This document shows, piece after piece, positions 7,641 through 17,025 of a stretch of 64,000 nucleotides of DNA. Both the position numbers and the translations under genes were made by a program. Source of the stretch: Phytohabitans sp036906915 (GTDB lineage: Bacteria > Actinomycetota > Actinomycetes > Mycobacteriales > Micromonosporaceae); assembly GCF_036906915.1 (NCBI RefSeq), contig NZ_JBAKHX010000033.1:19445-83444 (forward strand), in the 5' to 3' direction. The notes under the pieces were generated by a model. That model did not search any database. It saw only the letters and a list, made by a program, of their open reading frames with translations, and was not told the DNA's origin. Numbering within the stretch: position 1 is the first letter of the stretch; each line of letters begins with the position of its first letter.

Positions 7641-10337
7641 ATGCGCAAGAAGCTCGCCGGCGCGCTGTCCGTCGCGCTGGCCGCGGGCGCGGCGGCGGTC
7701 GCTCTGGTCACGGTGAACGTCCCGAGCGCCAGCGCCGCCCCGTCCGTGCCGTATTCCTGGAGAAACGTCCGCCTCGACGCGGGCGGATTCGTCTCCGGCA
7801 TCGTCTTCAACCCGACCGAGCGGAACCTCATCTACGCACGCACCGACGTCGGCGGCGCGTACCGTTGGAACCAGAGCACGAGCAGCTGGACGCCCCTGCT
7901 GGACTGGGTGGGTTGGGACCGCTGGGGCTGGAACGGCGTGCTGAGCCTGGCCAGCGACCCGGTCAACCCGGCCCGGGTGTACGCGGCCGTGGGGATATAC
8001 CTCAACAGCTGGGATCCCAACAACGGCGCGATCCTGCGCTCCGCCGACCGGGGCAATACGTGGCAGGTCACCGAGCTGCCGTTCAAGGTGGGCGGCAACA
8101 TGCCCGGACGGGGGATGGGCGAACGCCTGGCGGTCGACCCGAACAACAACAACGTGCTGTACTTCGGCGCCGAGGCCGGTCAGGGCCTGTGGCGCAGCAC
8201 CGACGCGGGCGTGACCTGGTCGCAGGTGGCGAACTTCCCCAACGCCGGCAACTACGTGCAGGACCCGGCCGACGCCAACCAGTACCTGTCGTTCAACCAG
8301 GGCGTGGTGTGGGTCGCGTTCGACAAGGCTAGCGGGACCCCGGGCAGCACGACGCCCGGCATCTACGTGGGCGTGGCGGACCTGCAGAACACCGTGTACC
8401 GCTCCACGAACGGTGGGTCCACATGGGAGCGGGTCGCCGGCCAGCCGACCGGCGCGTTCGCCCACCAGGGCGAGGTCGCCGGCGGCGCGCTGTACATCGC
8501 GACCAGCGACAAGGGCGGCCCGTACGACGGCGGCACCGGCGCGGTCTCTAGGTACCAGATTTCCACCGGCACCTGGACCGACATCACCCCGCCCACGCCG
8601 GGTGGCGGCGAGAACTGGTACGGCTTCTCCGGCCTGTCCATCGACAAGCAGGCCCCCAACACCGTGATGGTCACCGGTTACAGCTCGTGGTGGCCGGACA
8701 CGTTCATCTTCCGTAGCACCGATGCCGGCGCGACGTGGCGGTCCTTCTGGGACTACACGAACGGGAACCGCACCAACCACTACAACCTCGACATCAGCTC
8801 GGTGCCGTGGCTGACCTACGCCGCCCAACCCTCGCCGCCGGAGCAGGCGCCCAAGCTCGGCTGGATGACCGAGGCGCTGGAGATCGACCCGTTCAACTCC
8901 AACCGGATGATGTACGGCGGCGCCTCCGTCTATGGCACGACGAACCTGACCGCGCTGGACACCGGCGGCACGGTCAACCTCGCGCCGATGGTGCGAGCCA
9001 TGGAGTCGAGCGTCGTCTCGGATCTGGTGAGCCATCCGAGCGGACCGCTGTTCTCCGGCCTGCTGGACATCGGAGGGTTCCGGCACACGAACCTCAACGC
9101 CGTCCCGGCCCTGATGTACACGCCGTTCATGTCCGCGGTCACCAGCCTCGACTACGCCGAGGGCAATCCGATGTGGATGGTCCGCGTCGGCCAGACCGAC
9201 CGGACGAACTCGGCGAACATCGCGTACTCCACGGACGCCGGCGCGAACTGGTTCACCGGCAGCGTGCCCGACGGCGCCCAGCGCGGCCACGTGGCCATGA
9301 ACGCCAACGCCAGCCGCGTCGTGTGGAGCAGCGAGAACGCGGGCGTGTTCTTCTCCACCAGCGTCGGCGGCTCGTTCAGCCCATCCAGCGGCCTGCCGAA
9401 CCAGGCCCGGGTCGAGGCAGACCGGGTCAACCCCAACAAGTTCTACGGATTCTCGGGCGGCACGTTCTACGTCAGCACCAACGGCGGGCAGAGCTTCACC
9501 GCGGCCGCGACCGGCCTCGGCTCGACCGGCCAGTTCAAGACGATGCCCGGCATCGAGGGCGACATCTGGCTCGCCAGCGACACCGGCATCCACCACTCGA
9601 CCAACTCCGGCTCGACGTTCAGCAAGATCGCGGTGAGCTCGAGCGCGGTGAGCATCGGATTCGGCGCGCCGGCTCCCGGCCGCACCAACCGGGCGCTGTA
9701 CACGATGGCCACGATCGACGGCGTCCGGGGCGTGCACCGGTCCGACGACGCGGGCGTCAGCTGGGTGCGGATCAACGACGACCAGCACCAGTACGGCAAC
9801 GCCGGCCAGGCCATCACCGGCGACCCGAACGTCTACGGCCGGGTGTATCTGGGCACTGACGGGCGCGGCGTCCTCGTCGCCGACCCCACCGGTCCGCCGA
9901 CGAGCACCACGACACCGCCTCCGCCGACCACCACGTCCCAACCGCCCACCGCAACCTCGCAGCCGCCCACGCCGACCTCGCAGCCGCCCACGCCGACCTC
10001 GCCGCCGCCGACGGGCGCGGATGGCTGCTCGGCCACGTTTGTACGGATCGGCCAGTGGGGCACCGGTAGCGGCGGCTTCCAGGGCGAGGTCCGGGTCGCC
10101 AACACCGCAACGACCGGCACCACGGGCTGGACGGTGACCATGACCTTCGCCAACGGCCAGACCCTGTCCCAGATCTGGGGCGCCCGGACCACGATCCCCG
10201 GCAGTAGCCCGTACACCGTGCGCAACGAGGGCTGGAACGGCGCCCTGTCACCCGGCCAGACGGCGACCTTCGGGTTCCTGGGCAACTGGAACGGAGCCAA
10301 CAACCCACCCACGGTCAGCTGCGTCCGCACGCCGTAG
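7641..10337 (+). CDS. Secreted GH74 xyloglucanase with C-terminal CBM2
   Basis: 898 aa. Residues 1-32 are a Sec signal peptide (MRKKLAG... ending ASA). Residues 35-745 form the two seven-bladed propellers of glycoside hydrolase family 74, with recurring Asp-box-like units such as STNGGSTW and STDAGATW. The TDVGGAYRW block holds the conserved catalytic Asp69. A Pro/Thr linker (about 748-790) leads to a family 2 carbohydrate-binding module (about 792-898) with the usual flanking Cys pair and Trp residues. GH74 enzymes cut the beta-1,4-glucan backbone of xyloglucan; CBM2 binds cellulose. The ATG at 7641 has GAGGAAGG nine bases upstream and begins the signal peptide, so the longer frame from 7548 is not used. 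It is monocistronic and ends in a strong terminator. Confidence 0.95.
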   Translation: MRKKLAGALSVALAAGAAAVALVTVNVPSASAAPSVPYSWRNVRLDAGGFVSGIVFNPTERNLIYARTDVGGAYRWNQSTSSWTPLLDWVGWDRWGWNGVLSLASDPVNPARVYAAVGIYLNSWDPNNGAILRSADRGNTWQVTELPFKVGGNMPGRGMGERLAVDPNNNNVLYFGAEAGQGLWRSTDAGVTWSQVANFPNAGNYVQDPADANQYLSFNQGVVWVAFDKASGTPGSTTPGIYVGVADLQNTVYRSTNGGSTWERVAGQPTGAFAHQGEVAGGALYIATSDKGGPYDGGTGAVSRYQISTGTWTDITPPTPGGGENWYGFSGLSIDKQAPNTVMVTGYSSWWPDTFIFRSTDAGATWRSFWDYTNGNRTNHYNLDISSVPWLTYAAQPSPPEQAPKLGWMTEALEIDPFNSNRMMYGGASVYGTTNLTALDTGGTVNLAPMVRAMESSVVSDLVSHPSGPLFSGLLDIGGFRHTNLNAVPALMYTPFMSAVTSLDYAEGNPMWMVRVGQTDRTNSANIAYSTDAGANWFTGSVPDGAQRGHVAMNANASRVVWSSENAGVFFSTSVGGSFSPSSGLPNQARVEADRVNPNKFYGFSGGTFYVSTNGGQSFTAAATGLGSTGQFKTMPGIEGDIWLASDTGIHHSTNSGSTFSKIAVSSSAVSIGFGAPAPGRTNRALYTMATIDGVRGVHRSDDAGVSWVRINDDQHQYGNAGQAITGDPNVYGRVYLGTDGRGVLVADPTGPPTSTTTPPPPTTTSQPPTATSQPPTPTSQPPTPTSPPPTGADGCSATFVRIGQWGTGSGGFQGEVRVANTATTGTTGWTVTMTFANGQTLSQIWGARTTIPGSSPYTVRNEGWNGALSPGQTATFGFLGNWNGANNPPTVSCVRTP
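9939..10001 (+). repeat. 21-bp tandem repeat encoding the Pro/Thr linker
   Basis: Two perfect 21-bp units (9960-9980 and 9981-10001) follow one degenerate unit (9939-9959). Each encodes a heptad of the type QPPTPTS between the catalytic domain and CBM2. Such repeats change linker length by slippage. Confidence 0.85.
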
Positions 10338-10340
10338 TGG

Positions 10341-10373
10341 CGCCTGGGCTGGGACGCCGACCCAGCCCAGGCG
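10341..10373 (+). terminator. Strong hairpin terminator after the GH74 gene
   Basis: A perfect 13-bp stem (10341-10353 with 10361-10373) with a 7-nt loop, starting 3 bp after the stop codon. There is no U tract, as is common in actinobacteria. Confidence 0.85.
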
Positions 10374-10624
10374 GATAAGCGAGGGCACCGTCCCGGCATG
10401 AGGAGGGTGCCCTCGCTCCGCGTGACGTGTTGGTCAGTGCTTGGCTGGGCTGGTCAGCGTGGCGTCGGGGAGGCGGCGGTAGCGGGGCAGGAAGTCGTCC
10501 CACAGCTTGCCGTCGCGGCCGAACACCTGCCCGAGGTGGACCTCGTGCTACACGCCGCCGCCCACCGCACCGACTGGGTGGAGATCACCTCCTGATGGAC
10601 CGGACCCGTCGCAGAGCCACACGG
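10374..10624. other. Intergenic segment with possible gene-end scraps
   Basis: No full gene. The minus strand around 10437-10546 reads a protein-like tail (EVHLGQVFGRDGKLWDDF...) ending in TGA, and the plus strand to 10594 reads a tail ending HRTDWVEITS. Neither has a start or a family I recognise; both could be scraps of lost genes. Confidence 0.3.
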
Positions 10625-12529
10625 TCACGAGGCGCTCGAGCCGTCGTTGAGGTGACCGGATTTGATCTCGGCCGCGGCATGGACCCGCGCCCAGGTGATG
10701 TGGGCCGGCGTTGGCGTCGTGATCGACGCGGCGATGACCTCAAGGGCGCGGCGTCGGGCGTCGGGGGCGAGGTCGTCGCCGATGCGGTCGAGGAAGTGGA
10801 TCGCGGAGGGGCGGGCGAGCCCGCCAAGGGTCTCCTGGACGGCTTCGACGAGTTCGTGGGCCAGCGCCGCGCCGGGGATGGTGTCGGTGGCCGGCACGAC
10901 GTACGCGACGAGCCGGCGGCCGAGTTTGGCGTCGGGGCGGGTGACGACCTCGGCCGCGGCCAGGAACGGGTGGTCCAACAGGACGTCGCGCACCTCGGCG
11001 AGGGAGACCAGTTGCCCGGAGATCGAGACCACCGGGTCGATGCGGCCGAGGAATTCCAGCCGGTCGCCGGGGTTGGCCGGGTCCCGGTGCCGGACAACGC
11101 GGTCCCCGGTCGCGTACTGCTGGTCGGGGTGGCCCCAGTGTTCGTAGGCGTCGCCGGCGCCCGCGCCGCGCAGGGCGCGCAGTGTGCCGGCCCAGGGGCG
11201 ACGCAGTACCAGTTCGCCGGGTGTTCCGGGGCGCGCGCTGCGGCCGGTGGCGTCGATGATCTCTGGCGATGTGTCCGGCATGCGCCCGGGGTGGACCGGG
11301 TGGTCGACGGTGACGATGCCGCCGAGCTCGATCTGGCCCCAGGCATCGGCGACCGCGTCGGGGTCGCCGGTGAACTGGTCGGCTATCCAGGTGCGCAGCG
11401 CCGGCTGGAACGGCTCGGCCATGGCGATCACCCGGCGGAGGGTGCGTTTGTCCGGCTCGGGAGGAGCGGCATCCGGCCAGCCGCGTAGCCGGGCGAGTAC
11501 GGATGGGACGGTGAGCAGGGTTGCGACACGGTACCGGTCGATGATGTCCCAGAGCCGGCGCCGGGTGGGCACGTCGAGGGTTCCTTCGAACATGACCGTG
11601 GTGTCGCCCCAGGCGAGTGGGCCGAGGACGCCGTGTACGGGCGCGGCTATCCAGGCGAGGTCGCCGGCGCACCAGAAGACACCGCCGGGGCTGAGCCCGT
11701 ATCGGTGGACGGCCACCGCGGAGGCGAGCAGGTTGGCGGTGCCGTGGACTGCGGTGACCGGCCGGCCGCGTCGGTTGGCCAGCCAGGTGATGAGCAGTGG
11801 ATGCTCGGCGGGCAGCGCCGCCGGTGGCGCTGCCGCTACCGGTGCGGTGCCCCGGATCCCGCTGGGCGGCTCGGCCTGCGTGGCTTGGTCGGCTGGCCCG
11901 GCGGTGTCGCGGAACGGGTCGAGCAGGTGGTGCAGCCAGCGGTCGCCTTCGTACCAGGCGACGTCCTGGCCGGTCCGGCGGATCACGATGGTGTGCTCGA
12001 CGCCGGCGACGGCGGTCAGGGCGTCGTCGACGCGGGCCTTGGTCGGGATGATGGTGCCGTGGCGCCAGGCGCCGTCCTGGGTGATCAGGACGCGCGGCGC
12101 GAGGTCGTCGAGGCGTTCGGCGAGCGCCTCTACGGGTAGCGGCACCGGGAGTACGGCGAACACGGCCCCGATGCGGGCGCACGCGAGCATCGCGACGACG
12201 GCTTCGGGTAGCCAGCCCAGGTGCAGGGCGACCCGATCGCCTGCGCCGACGCCGAGACCGCGTAGTGCGGCCGCCATCATTTCGACCTCGCGGGCGAGGT
12301 CGTGGTAGGTGATGGTTCGGCGGTCGCCGGGTTCGCCTTCCCAGTGGATGGCCGGCTGGTCGGCGCTGGCCGGCAGGTGCCGGTCGACGCAGTTGGTGAC
12401 GACGTTGAGGGTGCCGCCGGGGAACCAGCTGCCGTACCTGCCGTGCGGCTGGAAGATCGCGTCCGGGTGCCGGGACCAGGTGAGCTGGTCCGCGACGGCC
12501 GCCCAGCGCGGCAGGTCGGGCTCAGCCAT
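10625..12529 (-). CDS. AMP-binding acyl-CoA synthetase-like protein with degenerate motifs
   Basis: 634 aa, built like acetyl-CoA synthetase: an N-terminal block ending in FPGGTLNVVTNCVDRHL, the adenylation core, and a C-terminal subdomain with GRIDPVVSISGQ. The catalytic motifs have drifted. The phosphate loop, normally YTSGTTGKPK, reads ITWLANRRGRPVT. WWQTETGG is WGQIELGG. The C-terminal PKTRSGK lysine position reads EIKSGHL with no lysine after SG. Adenylation may therefore be lost or altered. Its start overlaps the end of the iclR-type gene by 8 bp, so the two are co-transcribed and probably translationally coupled. It faces the Liv-importer operon across the shared promoter region. Either a non-catalytic acyl-binding partner or a decaying enzyme would fit. 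Confidence 0.8.
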   Translation of the reverse strand: MAEPDLPRWAAVADQLTWSRHPDAIFQPHGRYGSWFPGGTLNVVTNCVDRHLPASADQPAIHWEGEPGDRRTITYHDLAREVEMMAAALRGLGVGAGDRVALHLGWLPEAVVAMLACARIGAVFAVLPVPLPVEALAERLDDLAPRVLITQDGAWRHGTIIPTKARVDDALTAVAGVEHTIVIRRTGQDVAWYEGDRWLHHLLDPFRDTAGPADQATQAEPPSGIRGTAPVAAAPPAALPAEHPLLITWLANRRGRPVTAVHGTANLLASAVAVHRYGLSPGGVFWCAGDLAWIAAPVHGVLGPLAWGDTTVMFEGTLDVPTRRRLWDIIDRYRVATLLTVPSVLARLRGWPDAAPPEPDKRTLRRVIAMAEPFQPALRTWIADQFTGDPDAVADAWGQIELGGIVTVDHPVHPGRMPDTSPEIIDATGRSARPGTPGELVLRRPWAGTLRALRGAGAGDAYEHWGHPDQQYATGDRVVRHRDPANPGDRLEFLGRIDPVVSISGQLVSLAEVRDVLLDHPFLAAAEVVTRPDAKLGRRLVAYVVPATDTIPGAALAHELVEAVQETLGGLARPSAIHFLDRIGDDLAPDARRRALEVIAASITTPTPAHITWARVHAAAEIKSGHLNDGSSAS

Positions 12530-13274
12530 GGCCCAGCGTCCTGCTCGCCGCTTGAGCGGCTCGGATCAGGTGAGCGGCGGCCTGGGGCACGGCCCCGTCC
12601 GCGACGGTCGCGGCGAGGGCGGCCGCTGGGTGGCCGTATCCGTCCGGCACCGGGACGGCGACCTCCGTGCCGCCGCGTTCGGCCGCGGCGATGGTGAGGT
12701 GGGTGGCGCTGCGCCAGTGGCTGCGCTCATCAGCGGCCAACGCCCGCTCGGCCGAGTCGACGAGGGCGAGCGCCGCGTCCCAGCCGGGATCGTCGGCGTG
12801 CGCGGCCAGGATGCGGCCGGGTGCGGTGCGCAGCGCCGGTTCGACCCGGTGTGGCTCCCGGTAGGGCCCGATGTCGGCGGCGTCCGCGCGGTCGACGTAG
12901 GCCACCGATCCGCGGGTGTACAGGACAATGTGGACGGAGGTGTGCAATGCGTCGCGTACCGGCAGCAGATATGGCGATAGCGCGGTGAGAACGGGCAGCC
13001 GGGCCAGGTATCGCTGGGACAGCCGCACCAGTTCGGGACCCAGGCCGTACCGGGCCGACCGGGGGTCCTGCTCGACCAGGCCGGCGACGGTCAGGGACCG
13101 GAGCAGGCGGTGCACCGTGGGCAGCGAGAGGCCGGACCGCTCAGCAAGCTCGGTGAGCTGCTGGTGTGCTGGGCCGTCGGACAGCAGGTCCAGCAGGAGA
13201 GCGGCGTTTCGCAGCGTGCCGAGCGTGCCGCGTGAGTCGGTCTGCGTCCCCGACCGCGTTTCCGCTTCCGTCAC
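12522..13274 (-). CDS. IclR-family transcriptional regulator
   Basis: 250 aa. The N-terminal winged helix-turn-helix (LTELAERSGLSLPTVHRLLR) is typical of IclR. The C-terminal effector domain begins near residue 90 (LPVLTALSPYLLPVRDAL) and includes SVHIVLYTRGSVAYVDRAD. The GTG start is chosen because the homologous part begins just after it. The frame runs open to 14096, but that part is antisense to the ABC ATPase gene. The gene is divergent from the Liv operon and the intervening 96 bp contain IclR-like palindromes, so it probably controls both directions, with an acid or its CoA ester as effector (inference). Confidence 0.88.
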   Translation of the reverse strand: MTEAETRSGTQTDSRGTLGTLRNAALLLDLLSDGPAHQQLTELAERSGLSLPTVHRLLRSLTVAGLVEQDPRSARYGLGPELVRLSQRYLARLPVLTALSPYLLPVRDALHTSVHIVLYTRGSVAYVDRADAADIGPYREPHRVEPALRTAPGRILAAHADDPGWDAALALVDSAERALAADERSHWRSATHLTIAAAERGGTEVAVPVPDGYGHPAAALAATVADGAVPQAAAHLIRAAQAASRTLGHG

Positions 13275-13292
13275 GATCGCACGATACCAGCA

Positions 13293-13345
13293 GGAAACAG
13301 GTTCCGTATATGGCGATTGACTTTCACATAGCGGAAACGTAACGT
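13293..13345. promoter_or_regulatory. IclR-type operators overlapping the Liv-operon promoter
   Basis: GGAA-ACAGG-TTCC (13293-13305) and TTTC-ACATAGCG-GAAA (13322-13337) are inverted repeats. TTCCG (13302-13306) and CGGAA (13332-13336) are the half-sites usual for IclR operators. A promoter TTGACT (13317-13322), 17-bp spacer, TAACGT (13340-13345) points towards the ABC genes and overlaps the second site. Confidence 0.55.
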
Positions 13346-13370
13346 CCATCACAGGCCGTCTGGAGGCGCC

Positions 13371-14204
13371 ATGATCACTCGGGAGTACCGGTTCCCGCTC
13401 AACAGCAGCACCGTGCCCGCGGGTGAACCGGTTTTGACGGTGTCCGACGTGGGGTTGAGATTCGGCGGCGTGCAGGCCCTGGACGGCGTCGGGCTGACCG
13501 TGCGGCAGGGTCAGATCCACGCGGTGATCGGGCCGAACGGAGCCGGCAAATCCAGCCTGCTCAACTGCGTGTCCGGGCTGTACCGGCCGCAGCGCGGGAC
13601 GATCAGGCTGTCCCGGGCCGACGGTGTGGTGGACCTGGTCGGGCGCCGGCCACATCAGATCGCCCGGCTGGGGCTGGCCCGTTCCTTCCAGAACATCGAG
13701 CTCTTCAAGCACCTGACGGTGCTGGAAAATCTGATGCTCGGCCGGCACCACCGGATGAGTCACGCTCTGCTGCCCGCACTGGTCTGGTTCGGTTCGGCCC
13801 GCCGGCAGGAGATAGAGCACCGGGCGCTGGTCGAGGAAGTCATCGACCTGCTGGAGCTCCAGGTGGTGCGCCACCAGCCGGTCGGTGCCCTGTCGTACGG
13901 CTACGCCAAGCGGGTGGAACTGGGCCGGGCGCTGTGCATGCAGCCGGCCGTGCTCCTGCTCGACGAGCCGATGGCGGGCATGAACGCCGAGGAGAAGGAG
14001 TCCCTGGCCCGCTACGTGCTCGACGTCAACGAGCTCGCCGGGGTCAGTGTGGTCCTCATCGAGCACGACATGGACGTGGTCATGGACATCTCCCACGCCG
14101 TGACCGTGCTCGACTTCGGCCGGCTGATCGCCGACGGTCCGCCGGAGCAGGTCCGCAGCGACCCCGCGGTGATCAACGCCTACCTCGGTGAAGCGGCCCG
14201 ATGA
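13371..14204 (+). CDS. Branched-chain-type ABC importer ATPase (LivG-like)
   Basis: 277-aa ATPase subunit. Walker A is GPNGAGKSS, the signature is LSYGYAKRVELGRAL (the Y in place of the second G is common in LivG proteins), Walker B is AVLLLDEP and the switch histidine lies in VVLIEHDMD. It has the LivG-type insert around RSFQNIELFKHLTVLENLMLG. A GGAGG ribosome site precedes the ATG. First gene of a tightly packed operon with the acyl-CoA ligase, LivH, LivM, binding protein and LivF; its stop overlaps the next start by ATGA. It would energise import of a carboxylate-like substrate together with the LivF-like ATPase. Confidence 0.92.
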   Translation: MITREYRFPLNSSTVPAGEPVLTVSDVGLRFGGVQALDGVGLTVRQGQIHAVIGPNGAGKSSLLNCVSGLYRPQRGTIRLSRADGVVDLVGRRPHQIARLGLARSFQNIELFKHLTVLENLMLGRHHRMSHALLPALVWFGSARRQEIEHRALVEEVIDLLELQVVRHQPVGALSYGYAKRVELGRALCMQPAVLLLDEPMAGMNAEEKESLARYVLDVNELAGVSVVLIEHDMDVVMDISHAVTVLDFGRLIADGPPEQVRSDPAVINAYLGEAAR

Positions 14205-16141
14205 GCACGTTTCCCGAGCTGCTCTTCGCGCGGGCCGCCGAGCATCCGCAGGCCATCGCCGCGCAGGAGAAGCGTTATGGCGTATGGCAGCCGCTGACCT
14301 GGGCGCAGTACGCGCGGCGGGTACGCGATTTCGCCCGCGGCCTGGCTGGGCTCGGGATCAGCCGTGGTGATGTGGTCGCCGTGCTCGGCGACAACCGCCC
14401 GGAGTGGCTGATCACGGAGTTGGCCGTGCAGTGCCTGGGCGGCGCGGTCGTGGGTGTCTATCCCACCAGTGTCGGCGAGGAGATCTTGCATGTGCTCTCC
14501 CTGGCCGAGGTTCGGGTCGTGGTGGCCGAGGATCAGGAGCAGGTCGACAAGCTGATCCGGCTCAAAGACCAACTGCCGAAGCTCGCCACGGTCATCTACT
14601 ACGACCCGCGCGGCATGGCCGGCTACCCGCAGCCATACCTGGAGCGGTTCACCGACATCGAAGCCGCCGGCGCAGAAAAAGCGAAGACCCAGCCGGCGTG
14701 GCTCGACGAACGCGTCGCCATGGTCGGCCCGGACGACACGGCGATCATCTGTACCACCTCGGGCACCACCGCGCGTCCCAAGTTGGCCGAGCTGTCGCAC
14801 GCCAATCTGATAGCGATGGCCGAGCATCTCGTCGAGATCGACCCGCTGCGGCCCGGATACCGGTACGTCTCGTTCCTGCCGCTGGCGTGGATCGGTGAGC
14901 AGATGCTCGCCGTCGCGTGCGGGTTGCGCCACGGCTTGACACTGTCGTTTCCGGAGGACGCCGCAACCCAGCGCACCGACCTGCGGGAGATCGCACCCGA
15001 CGTGATGTTCAGTCCACCCCGGATCTGGGAGTCGATGCTCTCCGACGTCCAGGTACGCATCGACGAGGCGGGATGGCTCAAGCGCCACGTCTTCGGCTGG
15101 GCCTACGAGGTGGGCGACCGGGTTGCCACCCACCGCACTACGGGCCGGGCGGCGGGCGTACTGCTGCGCATGGCCCACGCGGTCGCGGACGCGATCGGGT
15201 TACGCCCGATACGCGACCAGCTCGGCCTGCTGCGGATCAAACGGTGCTACACCGGGGGTGCGCCGCTGTCGCCGGACGTGTTCCGGTTCTTCCACGCCCT
15301 CGGCGTCAATCTCAAACAGATCTACGGACAGACCGAGATCTGCGGCATCGCGGTCGCCCACCACGACGGCGACCTGCGGTTCCACACCGTGGGCGCCGCA
15401 ATCCCCGGCACCGAGCTACGCATCAGCGACGACGGCGAGATCCTGCTGCGCTCGCCGAGCGTGTTCCGCGGCTACCTGCACGACCCACAGGCCACCGCCG
15501 CCGCCACCGATCCCGACGGCTGGCTGCACACCGGCGACGCCGGGTACCTCGACAACGGCCATCTCGTCGTGATCGACCGGCAGGCCGACGTGCTCCACCA
15601 CCCGGCCGACGGCAGCCGGTTCTCCAACGCCTTCATCGAAAACAAGCTGAAGTTCTCGCCATACGTCGAAGAGGCCGTCGCATTCCTCGGCAGACACGGC
15701 ATCACCGCCATCCTCTGCCTCGATCCCGCCACCGTCGGAGCCTGGGCCGAGCGGGCCCGGATCGGCTACACCACCTACACCGACCTTGCCACCCAGCGGG
15801 CCGTCGCCGACCTCCTGGCCGCCGAGATCGCCCGCGCCAACGCCGACCTGCCGGCCTCGATGTGGGTCCGGCGCTTCGTGCTGCTGCACAAGCAGCTCGA
15901 CCCGGACGACGACGAGATCACCCGCACCCGAAAGGTCCGCCGCAACGTCATCGCGACCCGCTACGCGGACATCATCGCCGCCCTCGACGGTGACGAGCCC
16001 ACTGTCGACGTGGACACCACCGTCGCCTATCAGGACGGCACCACCGCCGAACGGACCATCACGCTGACGATCCACCAGCCCATCGACAGCGAGAGGCTTG
16101 CCGGCCAGCCGCGACGCCCGGTCTGGAGTGGACGAACATGA
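14201..16141 (+). CDS. FadD-like long-chain acyl-CoA synthetase
   Basis: 646-aa adenylate-forming ligase of the long-chain fatty-acyl-CoA synthetase group. The ATP loop is TTSGTTARPK, the acyl/adenylate site is KQIYGQTEICG, the hinge block is GYLDNGHLVVIDRQ, and a C-terminal TRTRKVRR supplies the catalytic lysine. It would activate the imported acid to its CoA ester, trapping it in the cytoplasm. It lies between the ATPase and permease genes of the importer, which couples its synthesis to uptake. This gene order (LivG, ligase, LivH, LivM, binding protein, LivF) is seen in other bacteria, where the substrate is often not known. Confidence 0.9.
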   Translation: MSTFPELLFARAAEHPQAIAAQEKRYGVWQPLTWAQYARRVRDFARGLAGLGISRGDVVAVLGDNRPEWLITELAVQCLGGAVVGVYPTSVGEEILHVLSLAEVRVVVAEDQEQVDKLIRLKDQLPKLATVIYYDPRGMAGYPQPYLERFTDIEAAGAEKAKTQPAWLDERVAMVGPDDTAIICTTSGTTARPKLAELSHANLIAMAEHLVEIDPLRPGYRYVSFLPLAWIGEQMLAVACGLRHGLTLSFPEDAATQRTDLREIAPDVMFSPPRIWESMLSDVQVRIDEAGWLKRHVFGWAYEVGDRVATHRTTGRAAGVLLRMAHAVADAIGLRPIRDQLGLLRIKRCYTGGAPLSPDVFRFFHALGVNLKQIYGQTEICGIAVAHHDGDLRFHTVGAAIPGTELRISDDGEILLRSPSVFRGYLHDPQATAAATDPDGWLHTGDAGYLDNGHLVVIDRQADVLHHPADGSRFSNAFIENKLKFSPYVEEAVAFLGRHGITAILCLDPATVGAWAERARIGYTTYTDLATQRAVADLLAAEIARANADLPASMWVRRFVLLHKQLDPDDDEITRTRKVRRNVIATRYADIIAALDGDEPTVDVDTTVAYQDGTTAERTITLTIHQPIDSERLAGQPRRPVWSGRT

Positions 16142-16154
16142 GCGGGGCGATCGC

Positions 16155-17024
16155 ATGAGTCAGTTTGTGCAGTTGACGGTCTACGGTCTGGCCAACGGTG
16201 CGGTGCTGGCGCTGGCGGCGCTCGGCTTCGTGCTCATCTACAAGGCGACGAGCGTCATCAACTTCGCGCAGGGCGAGCTGCTGCTCGTCGGCGCCTACCT
16301 GTTCTACGCCGCGTTCGTCCTGTTGCGACTGCCGTTCGCCGTTGCCGTGCTCGTCGGTGTGGCAGCGGCGGCCATTCTGGGCGTCGGGATTGAACGCGTG
16401 ATCCTGCGGCCGCTGATCGGTGAGGACCCGATAGCGGTGATCATGGTGACGATCGGCCTGGCCGCTGTCCTCAAGGCCGTGGTGACGATGTTCTTCGGCA
16501 CCACCCCACGCGAGATGCCGAAGGTGCTGCCCGCCGGGACCACCACCGTCGCGGGGGCCACGGTGCCGCTGGACCGGCTCGTCGCGGTCGCGGTCGCGGT
16601 GGTCGTCCTCGCCGCGTTCACGGTGTTCTTCCGGTGGTCGCGGCACGGCGTCGCGATGCGTGCGGTCGCCGACGACCAGCAGGCCGCCCTGGTCCAGGGC
16701 ATCTCGGTGCGCAGGATCTTCGCGCTGGCGTGGGCGTTCGCCGCTGTCAGCGCGTTGATCGCGGGCCTTCTGCTGGCCGACATCGCCGAACTGAGCCAGA
16801 ACCTGGGCACATTCGGCCTGGTCGTCTTCCCGGTGGTCATTCTCGGCGGGCTCGACTCGGTGCCGGGCACCATCATCGGCGGCGCCGTCATCGGTTTGGT
16901 CAGCCAGTATGCCGAGGGCATGTCGGCTGGCGCCTCACAGGTGGCGCCGTACGTCGTGCTGGTGCTCATCCTGCTGCTGCGCCCGTACGGGCTGTTCGGC
17001 CAGCCACGCATCGAGAGGGTCTGA
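16155..17024 (+). CDS. Branched-chain-type ABC permease (LivH-like)
   Basis: 289-aa inner-membrane permease with about eight hydrophobic segments. LivH features include VINFAQGELLLVGAY near residue 35 and the cytoplasmic EAA-like region around RWSRHGVAMRAVADDQQAA. The ATG at 16155 begins the first membrane helix; an upstream extension of the frame would overlap the ligase. It starts 13 bp after the ligase stop and pairs with the LivM-like protein encoded next. Confidence 0.92.
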   Translation: MSQFVQLTVYGLANGAVLALAALGFVLIYKATSVINFAQGELLLVGAYLFYAAFVLLRLPFAVAVLVGVAAAAILGVGIERVILRPLIGEDPIAVIMVTIGLAAVLKAVVTMFFGTTPREMPKVLPAGTTTVAGATVPLDRLVAVAVAVVVLAAFTVFFRWSRHGVAMRAVADDQQAALVQGISVRRIFALAWAFAAVSALIAGLLLADIAELSQNLGTFGLVVFPVVILGGLDSVPGTIIGGAVIGLVSQYAEGMSAGASQVAPYVVLVLILLLRPYGLFGQPRIERV

Positions 17025-17025
17025 C

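Noticed and set aside
7587..9941. 784-codon open frame antisense to the GH74 gene
   Set aside because: Low-complexity Arg/Gly/Ala-rich product typical of high-GC antisense frames; the sense frame has clear GH74 repeats and a signal peptide.
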